Source of the DNA: Actinomycetota bacterium
GTDB lineage: Bacteria > Actinomycetota > Thermoleophilia > Gaiellales > Gaiellaceae
DNA: 14,008 bases
NCBI GenBank assembly: GCA_019236545.1
Contig: JAFAIV010000027.1
Span: 1-14,008 of the forward strand
Direction: 5' to 3'
Part shown: piece after piece, positions 1 to 6,517 of the stretch
Numbering within the stretch: position 1 is the stretch's first letter
How the letters are laid out: every line of letters starts with the position of its first letter
The notes under the pieces: model-generated
Told to the model about the DNA's origin: nothing
The model's input: the letters and a program-made list of their open reading frames with translations, nothing else
Databases searched by the model: none
Position numbers and translations under genes: made by a program

Positions 1-1304
1 AGCTGTGGGGCGCCGAGACCACCAAGGCCGTCGCCAACTTCCCCGTCTCCGGCGAGCCGATCCCGGCTCCCGTCGCGCGCTGGCTCGGCCGCATCAAGGG
101 CGCAGCCGCGCAGGCGAATGCCGATCTCGGCCTGCTCGACGCCGACAAGGCGGAGCGGATCTCGGCCGCCGCGGCGCGCATCGCCGCGGGCGAGCTCGAC
201 GACCAGTTCCCGATCGACGTCTTCCAGACCGGCTCGGGCACCTCCTCGAACATGAACGCGAACGAGGTCATCGCGACGCTTGCCGGTGAAGGGGTCCACG
301 CGAACGACGACGTCAACATGGGCCAGTCGTCGAACGACGTCTTTCCGTCCGCGGTCCACCTCGCCGCGCTCGACGAGATCACGAACGACCTGCTGCCGGC
401 GATGGACAAGCTCGCCGCCTCCCTCGAGTCCAAGGCGCGGGAGTTCGACGACGTCGTCAAGTCCGGGCGCACGCACTGGATGGACGCCGTTCCCGTGACG
501 CTCGGCCAGGAGTTCGCGGGCTACGCGGCGCAGGTCCGCCAGGGCATCGCGCGCGTGAAGGACTCGCTGCCGCGGCTCGGCCAGATCCCGCTCGGCGGCA
601 CCGCCACCGGCACGGGCCTCAACACGCACCCGGAGTTCGCGGCGCGCGTCCGCCGCGTCCTCGAGGGCGAGACCGGCCTGACGATCTCGGCGCCGGCCGA
701 CCCGTTCGAGGCGCAGGCCGCGCGCGACGGGATCGTCGAGGCGAGCGGCGCCCTGAAGACGGTCGCCGTCTCGCTGACGAAGGTCGCCAACGACATCCGC
801 TACCTCGGCTCAGGCCCGCGCGCCGGCCTCGCGGAGATCTTCCTGCCCGAGCTCCAGAAGGGCAGCTCGATCATGCCGGGAAAGGTGAACCCGGTCATCC
901 CCGAGGTCGTGACGCAGGTCGCCGCACAGGTGATCGGGAACGACACGACGATCGCCGTCGGCGGGATGCAGGGCCACTTCGAGCTGAACGTCTTCGTCCC
1001 GCTCATCGCGCGGAACATCCTCGACTCGGTGAAGCTGCTCGCGAGCGCGTGCCGGCTGTTCGCCGAGAAGTGCGTGGACGGGATCGAGGCGAACCGCGAG
1101 CAGTGCGAGCGGTACGCGGAGCTGACGCTGTCGGCCGCGACGGCGCTCAACCCGTACATCGGCTACGACGCCGCGACGGAGATCGTCAAGGAGGCGTCGA
1201 AGTCGGGCCGGTCGCTCCGGGAGGTCGCGCGCGAGAAGGGCGTCGAGGAGTCGGTCCTCGACGAGGCGCTCGATTACCGGAAGATGGCCAAGCCGCACGG
1301 ATAA
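1..1304 (+). CDS. fumC: Class II fumarate hydratase (fumarase C), 5'-truncated by window edge
   Basis: Fumarase C reversibly hydrates fumarate to L-malate in the TCA cycle; it is a cytosolic, iron-free homotetramer. The first whole codon is at base 3, and 433 residues remain, so only about 25-30 N-terminal residues are missing compared with the usual 460-470. Visible motifs, in order: LWGAETTKAVANF at the left edge (the E. coli enzyme has a similar LWGAQT segment), GSGTSSNMNANEV (about 234-272), GRTHWMDAVPVTLGQEF with the conserved substrate-pocket His at 474-476, and the fumarase/aspartase signature GSSIMPGKVNP at 861-893, which carries the mobile catalytic serine loop. The C-terminal LNPYIGYDAA and DYRKMAKP segments also fit. 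The signature alone is shared with aspartase and argininosuccinate lyase; the NMNANEV and THWMDA blocks favour fumarase. TAA stop; a protease gene starts 74 bp downstream on the same strand with no strong terminator between. Confidence 0.97.
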   Translation, partial: LWGAETTKAVANFPVSGEPIPAPVARWLGRIKGAAAQANADLGLLDADKAERISAAAARIAAGELDDQFPIDVFQTGSGTSSNMNANEVIATLAGEGVHANDDVNMGQSSNDVFPSAVHLAALDEITNDLLPAMDKLAASLESKAREFDDVVKSGRTHWMDAVPVTLGQEFAGYAAQVRQGIARVKDSLPRLGQIPLGGTATGTGLNTHPEFAARVRRVLEGETGLTISAPADPFEAQAARDGIVEASGALKTVAVSLTKVANDIRYLGSGPRAGLAEIFLPELQKGSSIMPGKVNPVIPEVVTQVAAQVIGNDTTIAVGGMQGHFELNVFVPLIARNILDSVKLLASACRLFAEKCVDGIEANREQCERYAELTLSAATALNPYIGYDAATEIVKEASKSGRSLREVAREKGVEESVLDEALDYRKMAKPHG

Positions 1305-1327
1305 CTACCCCTTTCGGGGGACTTACA

Positions 1328-1374
1328 GGCTCACCCGTTCCGCTGAAAGTGAGACCTCCCAGGGAGAGGGAGGT
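1328..1374 (+). promoter_or_regulatory. Possible SD-masking leader hairpin with a competing stem, before the S8 protease
   Basis: Just before the protease start, ACCTCCC (1354-1360) is perfectly complementary to GGGAGGT (1368-1374), with a 7-base loop. The right arm includes the GGAGG Shine-Dalgarno core (1369-1373). A second stem, GGCTCAC (1328-1334) with GTGAG plus CC (1349-1353 and 1355-1356, one bulged A), uses the same bases 1354-1356, so the two stems compete. That is the layout of a translational switch, but purine-rich SD sequences pair easily with nearby CCTCCC by chance, and I recognise no known ligand class. Confidence 0.35.
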
Positions 1375-1378
1375 TCCA

Positions 1379-4300
1379 GTGGTGCGGCAGGCTGGTCGAA
1401 AGGGTCTAATCGCGCTCGCGGCCGCGAGCGTGGCGGCGCTTTCCCTCGTCTCGGCGGCGGGCGCGAGCAAGACGCTGCCGCATTTCGGCGCGCTGAAGAC
1501 GGTCCACTTCACGCAGACCCCGCTCGGGATCTCGAACAAGCCGGTGACGGTGGTCGTCGAGCTCCAGCAGGACTCCGTCGCCGCCCAGGACGCGAACTCG
1601 GCCAGCGGCCTCAACGACCAGCAGCAGTCCCAGTGGGCGAGCCAGCTGCAGCAGAAACAGCAGCAGGTCGCGAGCCAGATCCAGTCCCAGGGCGGTCAGG
1701 TGCTCGCGCAGTACCAGTGGGCGTACAACGGGATGAAGGTGCGGATCTCGGCGGCGCAGGCCTACCGGCTGCAATCGCTCCCGGGAGTTGCGGCCGTCTA
1801 CCCGGTGCAGCTGATGAAGCGGGACAACGTCAACGGCGTCCCGCTGATCGGCGCGCCCGGTGTCTGGGACGGCACCGGCGGCCTCCACGGCGAGCACATG
1901 AAGATCGCGATCGTCGACACCGGGATCGACTTCACGCACGCCGACTTCGGCGGCCCCGGCACGGCAGCCGCGTACGCGAATGCCGAGGCCGCGAAGACCG
2001 CGAACCCGCAGACCGACCCGACGACGATCGGCTACTGCACGACGACGTTCAACAATGCTGCCGTTCCGTGCTTCGGCCCGAACGCGCCGAAGGTGAAGGG
2101 CGGCATCGACCTCGCCGGGGACACGTACAACCCGACGGCCGACAATCCCGACAACGGCAAGCTGCCGGGACCGAACCCGCTCGACTGCGACGGCCACGGC
2201 ACGCACGTCGCCGGCACGGCCGCGGGCTTCGGCGTCACGTCGAACGGCAAGACGTACGCCGGCTCGTACGACGCCTCCACCGTCAACGCGAACACGTGGA
2301 ACGTCGGCCCGGGCGTCGCGCCGCAGGCCGACCTCTACGCCGTGAAGATCTTCGGATGCCAGGGCCAGACGGCGCTCACGATCGACGGGATCGAGTGGGC
2401 GGTCAAGAACCACATGGACGTGATCAACCTCTCGCTCGGCTCCCCGTTCGGGCTGGCCGACGACCCCGCCGCGCAGGCCGCCGAGAACGCGGCGCGCGAG
2501 GGCGTCATCGTCGTCGCGGCGGACGGCAACGAGGGCTCGAGCCCGTACATGACCGGCTCGCCCGCGACCGCGACGAGCGCGCTCAGCGTCGCCGCGATGG
2601 AGGGAGCGCCGAGCTTCCCGGGCGCGTCGATCACGCCGGGGAGCGGCCCCTCCGTGACCGCGATCGACGCGAACGGCGCGAGCCTCGCCGGGCTTCCCTC
2701 CGGCCTGACGCTGAAGGTCCTGCAGGGCGCGGCCCAGTACGGGTGCACGAGCGGCGACTTCGGTGTGGTGCCGCCGAAGACCGTCGTCGTCGTCCAGCGC
2801 GGCGGCGTCGTCAACGGCGCTCCCTGCTCGCGGACGCGCAAGGCGATCCTCGGTCAGACGGCCGGGGCGGCCGCGGTGGTCATGGTCAACAACACGTCCG
2901 GCTACCCGCCGTTCGAGGGGCCGATCACGCGCGACCCGGACACGGGCGCGATCCTCGCCCAGCCGGTCACGATCCCGTTCCTCGGCGTCCAGACCGGCGC
3001 CCTGACCGCGGCCGTCGACGGGCAGACCGTCACGATCGCGAGCGCAGGCCAGGTTTCGAACCCGAACGCCGGCCACCTCGGCGACTTCAGCGCCTTCGGG
3101 CCGCGCACGGGCGACAGCTGGCTGAAGCCGGACGTCACGGCTCCGGGCGTCAGCGTCGTCTCGGCCGGCATGGGCACCGGCAACCTCGGCGCGGGCCTCT
3201 CCGGCACCTCGCAGGCGACCCCGTTCGCGTCCGGCCTCGCCGCGCTCGTGAAGCAGGCCCATCCGGGCTGGCACCGCGCACTGTGGTGGAAGGCCGCGAT
3301 CGAGAACACCGCCTCGCCGTCCGGCGTGACCGGGGCTCCGTCGCCGTCCGCCGACGGCACGGGCTTGATCAACGCCGGCAACGCGGTCAAGACCCAGGCG
3401 ATCGCGGTCGGCGACCGCGAGGCGCCGGCGCTCAACTTCGGCTTCAACGAGCTCGAGCACAACTTCACCGGGACCGACCGCCTACGGATCCGGAACCTCG
3501 GCTCGGCTCCCGTCACCTTCAGCGTCGCCACCGACGGCAACGGCTGGGGCGTCGCCCACACCGTCTCGATCCTCGGGCCGACGACCGTCACCATCAATCC
3601 CGGCAACTTCGCCGACGTCCCGGTGCGGCTGCAGGTCGCCGCCCAGACCGCGGGCTCCGGCATCGTCCCCGGCTGGGGCAACCCGCTCGGCGAGCTCGGC
3701 GGCACCGTCTCGCTGCAGCCGCAGAACGGCACCAACAACGGCGTCACGCTGAACGTGCCCTACTACATGGTCCCGCAGGCCGTGTCCGACATCGACGTCG
3801 ACCTCGGCGGCCTGAACAAGAAGACGAACACCGCGACCGCGACCGTGCGCAACCACGACGGCGCGATCACCGGCTCCGCCGACTTCTACGACTGGGGCCT
3901 GCAGGACGGCCGCGACCGCGGCCTCGGCTCGAACGACCTCCGCTACGCGGGCGTCCAGGCGTGGCCGAGCCAGGACGTCATCTACTTCGGCCTCGCCACC
4001 CAGCGCCGCTGGTCGAACGCGGCGCAGAACGAGTTCGACATCTACGTCTCTGTCGGGAGCAACACCGACCCGATCAACAACCCGGACTACGACATCGTCG
4101 TCGGCGACCAGGGCGCACTGACCGGGAGCGACTTCAACGGGATCGACGAGGCGTTCGTCGTCGACCTCCACAACAGCAACGTCACGAACCTCGACTTCCC
4201 GGTGGGGACGACCGACAGCAGCACGCTCTCGGTGCCGATCCTGTTCGAGCAGCTCTGCGACGTCCCCGGCTCGTCCTGGTGCCTCGCCCCCGGCGGGACG

Positions 4301-4585
4301 AACCAGCGGTTCACGTACACGATGACGAGCTTCAGCCTCGTCGACGACACCGCCGACGCCTTCACGTCCGGGGCGACGTTCGACCCGTTCAACCCCGCGG
4401 TCACGAGCGCGGACGGCGAGATCTTCGTCGACCCGCACCAGAGCGCGAGCGAGACGATCACGGTCGACCCGAACGAGTTCCAGCAGTCGCCGGCGCTCGG
4501 CGTGATGGTGCTCTCGACCGAGAACCCGAGCGGTCGCGGCGAGGTCGACGTGATGCGCCTCAACGCCCCTGGCTCGCACCACTAG
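1379..4585 (+). CDS. Secreted S8 (subtilisin-like) serine protease with I9 propeptide, PA insert and long beta-rich C-terminus
   Basis: An exported serine endopeptidase of 1068 residues. Domains: signal peptide about 1-29 (RQAGRK, hydrophobic core, AxA-type cleavage near AAGAS); inhibitor-I9-like propeptide about 55-148 with a Gln-rich segment at 80-108; S8 catalytic domain about 170-680. Catalytic residues are Asp180 (IAIVDTGID), His273 (DGHGTHVAG) and Ser611 (LSGTSQATP), with oxyanion Asn384 (ADGNEG). A PA domain is inserted between Asn384 and Ser611 (about 420-560). The C-terminal 380 residues look beta-rich: an Fn3-like section (about 700-790) and then an unrecognised region ending RLNAPGSHH, without membrane anchor or sorting motif. 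Eight cysteines suggest disulfides. The start is GTG at 1379, with GGAGG (1369-1373) 5 bases upstream; GTG at 1382 (8 bases) is an equally good alternative. The open frame runs upstream into fumC, but that part is shadow. The PA insert and overall plan match large exported actinobacterial subtilases. Confidence 0.94.
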   Translation: MVRQAGRKGLIALAAASVAALSLVSAAGASKTLPHFGALKTVHFTQTPLGISNKPVTVVVELQQDSVAAQDANSASGLNDQQQSQWASQLQQKQQQVASQIQSQGGQVLAQYQWAYNGMKVRISAAQAYRLQSLPGVAAVYPVQLMKRDNVNGVPLIGAPGVWDGTGGLHGEHMKIAIVDTGIDFTHADFGGPGTAAAYANAEAAKTANPQTDPTTIGYCTTTFNNAAVPCFGPNAPKVKGGIDLAGDTYNPTADNPDNGKLPGPNPLDCDGHGTHVAGTAAGFGVTSNGKTYAGSYDASTVNANTWNVGPGVAPQADLYAVKIFGCQGQTALTIDGIEWAVKNHMDVINLSLGSPFGLADDPAAQAAENAAREGVIVVAADGNEGSSPYMTGSPATATSALSVAAMEGAPSFPGASITPGSGPSVTAIDANGASLAGLPSGLTLKVLQGAAQYGCTSGDFGVVPPKTVVVVQRGGVVNGAPCSRTRKAILGQTAGAAAVVMVNNTSGYPPFEGPITRDPDTGAILAQPVTIPFLGVQTGALTAAVDGQTVTIASAGQVSNPNAGHLGDFSAFGPRTGDSWLKPDVTAPGVSVVSAGMGTGNLGAGLSGTSQATPFASGLAALVKQAHPGWHRALWWKAAIENTASPSGVTGAPSPSADGTGLINAGNAVKTQAIAVGDREAPALNFGFNELEHNFTGTDRLRIRNLGSAPVTFSVATDGNGWGVAHTVSILGPTTVTINPGNFADVPVRLQVAAQTAGSGIVPGWGNPLGELGGTVSLQPQNGTNNGVTLNVPYYMVPQAVSDIDVDLGGLNKKTNTATATVRNHDGAITGSADFYDWGLQDGRDRGLGSNDLRYAGVQAWPSQDVIYFGLATQRRWSNAAQNEFDIYVSVGSNTDPINNPDYDIVVGDQGALTGSDFNGIDEAFVVDLHNSNVTNLDFPVGTTDSSTLSVPILFEQLCDVPGSSWCLAPGGTNQRFTYTMTSFSLVDDTADAFTSGATFDPFNPAVTSADGEIFVDPHQSASETITVDPNEFQQSPALGVMVLSTENPSGRGEVDVMRLNAPGSHH

Positions 4586-4599
4586 GCCCGCGCGCGAAT

Positions 4600-4613
4600 C
4601 CCTCGTTCGAGGG
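4600..4613 (+). terminator. Candidate terminator hairpin after the S8 protease
   Basis: CCCTC-GTTC-GAGGG, a perfect 5-bp stem, lies 14 bases after the protease stop. No T-tract follows (the next bases are C-rich), so if it terminates it is a high-GC type or a stabilising 3' end. A second stem, CCCCCG (4619-4624) with CGGGGG (4636-4641), follows directly. Confidence 0.35.
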
Positions 4614-4726
4614 CCCCTCCCCCGTTGACAGGTCGCGGGGGCGGACACAAAGTGCGTGAGCGGCCGGTTTGCGACTGCGGCACGCCCCCCGCCCGACTAG
4701 GGGACTCCAGGGAAGGGAGAAGCAGG

Positions 4727-4834
4727 GTGGCAGGGACGCGAATCTTTTCGGGCCGGAGGCTTGCCCTCGTGGCAGTCGCAAGCCTGGCCGCCCCGGCGCC
4801 GTGGGGCGCGGGCTCGATCGGCAGCGCGCCCTAA
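4727..4834 (+). CDS. Orphan signal-peptide-like mini-ORF (35 aa), function unknown
   Basis: A GTG-started ORF of 35 residues, with a purine-rich GGGAAGGGAG (4710-4719) ending 7 bases upstream, a good spacing for a ribosome binding site. The product has basic residues (TRIFSGRR), then a hydrophobic stretch (LALVAVASLAAPAPW) and small residues (GAGSIGSAP) before TAA: nearly a bare export signal. G or C occupies about 28 of 34 third codon positions, consistent with coding though lower than in the neighbours. It may be a small secreted or membrane peptide, the surviving 5' end of a lost exported protein, or a leader ORF for the S53 gene. The GC hairpin at 4858-4875 follows. I do not recognise a family; coding is uncertain. 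Confidence 0.35.
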   Translation: MAGTRIFSGRRLALVAVASLAAPAPWGAGSIGSAP

Positions 4835-4857
4835 CGGCGCCGCCTCCCCTCCAGCTT

Positions 4858-4875
4858 TCGCTCTCGCGCGAGCGA
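4858..4875 (+). terminator. GC hairpin after the mini-ORF, weak terminator candidate
   Basis: TCGCTC (4858-4863) and GAGCGA (4870-4875) form a perfect 6-bp stem with a 6-base loop, 24 bases after the mini-ORF stop. There is no T-tract. Alternative pairings exist because the loop is also CG-alternating. Confidence 0.2.
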
Positions 4876-4907
4876 CAGGTCCTCTGACGCTCGCGTGCCT
4901 CTTCCTA

Positions 4908-4930
4908 CTTGCAATTCATAGAAATTCAAG
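4908..4930 (+). promoter_or_regulatory. AT-rich imperfect dyad, possible operator or promoter upstream of the S53 gene
   Basis: CTTG (4908-4911) pairs with CAAG (4927-4930) and TTC (4915-4917) with GAA (4921-4923), 8 of 10 positions in the two arms. It is the main AT-rich patch in the gap. TTGCAA (4909-4914) could be a -35 with CAGACT (4932-4937) as a poor -10 at 17 bases, which would start the transcript near 4944, exactly before the structured leader. The promoter match is weak. Confidence 0.3.
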
Positions 4931-4944
4931 GCAGACTGCGCGCG

Positions 4945-5010
4945 CTCCCGGTGTAAACGGCCGTGCGGCGGCTCTGCGCCACCGGGGGTTTCGGGTCGGG
5001 TCTACCGAAA
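4945..5010 (+). promoter_or_regulatory. Two adjacent hairpins forming a structured 5' leader of the S53 protease
   Basis: Hairpin 1: CTCCCGGTG (4945-4953) pairs with CACCGGGGG (4980-4988), 9 pairs with one G-U and a 26-base loop. Hairpin 2: TTTCGG (4989-4994) pairs with CCGAAA (5005-5010), a perfect 6-bp stem with a 10-base loop. Hairpin 2 begins on the base after hairpin 1 ends, so they could stack. The ribosome binding site (GAGGGGAG, 5014-5021) follows three bases later and stays free. No known riboswitch consensus was recognised. Confidence 0.4.
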
Positions 5011-5026
5011 TCAGAGGGGAGAACAA

Positions 5027-6427
5027 GTGCATACAGTGAGGGGAATGCGCCGGCGCGCGGCGCTGGTCGCTGGGCTGCTCGCCGCAGCCGTTGCCGCCCT
5101 CGTCGCCGCGTCGGCGACGAGTGCTGCAGGGACGACGCCACACGGGATCTTCGTCAAGCCGGAGATCTCGACGCCGCAGTACCTGACGCCGGGAGCCGTC
5201 CACTTCGGCTGCCAGAGCCGACCGATCGATGGGTCCAAGGGGCCGCGGTGCTACCAGCCGGCGCAGATCCAGACCGCGTACGGCTACTCAGGCCTGCTCG
5301 CGAGCGGCGTGAACGGGTCGGGGCGGACGATCGTCATCGTCGATGCCTACTCGAACCCGTACATCCCGCAGGACCTGCAGATCCAGGACCAGACCTTCGG
5401 GCTGCCGGCCGCGAACTACACGACGGTCGCGCCGCAGGGCGTGCCGACGTTCGACCCGAGCGACCCGAACCAGGTCGGCTGGGCCGAGGAGATCACGCTC
5501 GACGTCCTCTGGGCGCATGCGATGGCTCCGGCCGCGAACATCGTCCTCGTCGAGGCGAAGAGCAACCAGGACGCGGACATCCTGGCCGCGACGAAGTACG
5601 CGGTCGACAACAACCTCGGCGACGTGATCTCGCAGAGCTTCGGCGAGGCCGAGACCTGCGTCGACCCGACCATCCTCACCCAGGAGCACACCGTCTTCGG
5701 CAACGCCACGGACAAGGGCATGACCTTGTTCGCGTCGTCCGGCGACAGCGGCTCGTCCCAGTTCAGCTGTGACGGCAACTCCGCGATCCTGGCCGCGAGC
5801 TCTCCGGCGTCCGACCCGTACGTCACGGGCGTCGGCGGCACGACGCTCAACGCGAACGACCCGGACGGCGCCTACATCGGCGAGACCGCGTGGACGGAGC
5901 CGCTGTTCGGCTGCAACCCGCCCGCGATCGACCCCAACGACGTCAACTGCAGCGGCGGCGGCTACAGCACGATCTACAGCCGCCCGTCCTGGCAGGCGTC
6001 GATGGTCAAGGGCGGTCAGCCGCACCCGGGCCGGGGCGTGCCGGATGTCGCCTATGACGCCGGCGTGAACGGAGGCGTGCTCACGCACTGCAGCGTCTGC
6101 AACCTCCTCTTCGGCCTGCCGACGAATGCCGCGGTGTTCTTCATCTTCGGCGGCACGAGCGCCGGCTCCCCGCAGTGGGCCGCACTCGCGGCCGACGCGG
6201 ATCAGATCGCCGGCCACCGGATCGGCAACATCAACCAGTCGCTCTACCAGCTCGCCCAGGCGCCGCCGAAGTACTCGGCGGACTTCCACGACGTCACCAC
6301 CGGCAACAACGACGTCGTCGAGATCAACAACCAGGGCTACAACGCGGGCACCGGCTGGGACGCGGTCACCGGTCTCGGCACGCCGAACGCGGCGAACCTG
6401 CTGCCGGCGCTGGCGAAGAAGAACTAG
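5027..6427 (+). CDS. Secreted S53 (sedolisin/kumamolisin-type) serine-carboxyl protease without a prodomain
   Basis: A 466-residue exported endopeptidase of the sedolisin family, which uses a Ser-Glu-Asp triad and is usually most active at acid pH. Signal peptide about 1-34 (MRRRAALVAG core, cleavage near SAAG). The catalytic domain starts near CYQPAQIQTAYGY (about residue 75). Predicted triad: Glu155 and Asp159 in EEITLD, Ser378 in GGTSAGSP; oxyanion Asp240 in SSGDSG. The C-terminal calcium site looks intact: Asp422 (FHDVTTGNN) and Asp445 (GTGWDAVTGLGTPN). Eight cysteines (62, 75, 211, 248, 296, 308, 355, 358) may form four disulfides. Only about 40 residues separate the signal peptide from the catalytic fold, so the large propeptide typical of kumamolisin is absent. 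The GTG at 5027 is chosen because GGGGAG (5016-5021) is 5 bases upstream; the in-frame ATG at 5045 has its purine run only 1 base away. A strong terminator follows. Confidence 0.93.
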   Translation: MHTVRGMRRRAALVAGLLAAAVAALVAASATSAAGTTPHGIFVKPEISTPQYLTPGAVHFGCQSRPIDGSKGPRCYQPAQIQTAYGYSGLLASGVNGSGRTIVIVDAYSNPYIPQDLQIQDQTFGLPAANYTTVAPQGVPTFDPSDPNQVGWAEEITLDVLWAHAMAPAANIVLVEAKSNQDADILAATKYAVDNNLGDVISQSFGEAETCVDPTILTQEHTVFGNATDKGMTLFASSGDSGSSQFSCDGNSAILAASSPASDPYVTGVGGTTLNANDPDGAYIGETAWTEPLFGCNPPAIDPNDVNCSGGGYSTIYSRPSWQASMVKGGQPHPGRGVPDVAYDAGVNGGVLTHCSVCNLLFGLPTNAAVFFIFGGTSAGSPQWAALAADADQIAGHRIGNINQSLYQLAQAPPKYSADFHDVTTGNNDVVEINNQGYNAGTGWDAVTGLGTPNAANLLPALAKKN

Positions 6428-6454
6428 CGCCGTCCAGCACCACCCGACCCGATC

Positions 6455-6486
6455 GAAGGGCCGCCTCCGGGCGGCCCTTCACTTTT
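6455..6486 (+). terminator. Strong intrinsic terminator of the S53 protease gene
   Basis: An 11-bp perfect stem: GAAGGGCCGCC (6455-6465) pairs with GGCGGCCCTTC (6470-6480) around a TCCG tetraloop. TTTT follows at 6483-6486. It lies 27 bases after the S53 stop and ends that transcription unit. Confidence 0.88.
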
Positions 6487-6511
6487 CACGAAGGCCGTTT
6501 CGGGGTACGTT
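6483..6511 (+). promoter_or_regulatory. Predicted promoter for a leaderless transcript of the 148-aa exported protein
   Basis: TTTTCA (6483-6488, 4 of 6 to TTGACA) and TACGTT (6506-6511, TANNNT type) are 17 bases apart. The GTG start codon at 6518 begins 7 bases after the -10, which is where transcription should start. No Shine-Dalgarno sequence precedes this GTG. The pattern fits actinobacterial leaderless mRNAs. The -35 overlaps the T-tract of the preceding terminator. Confidence 0.5.
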
Positions 6512-6517
6512 CGAAGT

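Larger units (their letters stand above)
4586..5026. other. 441-bp gap between the two protease genes
   Basis: This stretch has no long gene. It holds, in order: the hairpin after the S8 gene; a perfect TTGACA (4625-4630) with only a poor -10 match 17 bases on (CAAAGT, 4648-4653); a mini-ORF at 4727-4834; a GC hairpin TCGCTC-N6-GAGCGA (4858-4875) after it; an AT-rich island with an imperfect dyad (4908-4930), unusual against the GC-rich surroundings; and two back-to-back hairpins (4945-5010) ending 3 bases before the S53 ribosome binding site. I saw no tRNA, repeat array or transposon end. Confidence 0.7.

Noticed and set aside
1308..1319. CCCC-TTTC-GGGG hairpin right after the fumC stop as a terminator
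   Set aside because: Only a 4-bp stem and no T-tract; too weak to call.
1049..1378. Long open frame extending the S8 protease upstream into fumC
   Set aside because: The upstream part is an Arg/Ala-rich shadow of fumC; the signal peptide and SD place the start at 1379 or 1382.
1406..3460. Very long minus-strand open frame opposite the S8 protease
   Set aside because: Arg/Val/Ala/Asp-rich composition typical of an antisense frame of a GC-rich gene; no motifs, while the plus strand has an intact catalytic set.
4625..4653. TTGACA as a firm promoter
   Set aside because: The -35 is perfect but the best -10 at 17 bases is CAAAGT (3 of 6) and the hexamer sits in a potential hairpin loop; mentioned only as a note in the gap.
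1633..4659. Long plus-strand open frame (about 1000 codons) overlapping the S8 protease
   Set aside because: Arg/Gly/Ala/Pro-rich out-of-frame shadow; no recognisable domain.
4715..4790. Possible cyclic-di-GMP (GEMM-like) riboswitch because of GGGACGCGAA and GGCTTGCCC fragments
   Set aside because: The conserved core and paired elements do not line up; only scattered words match.
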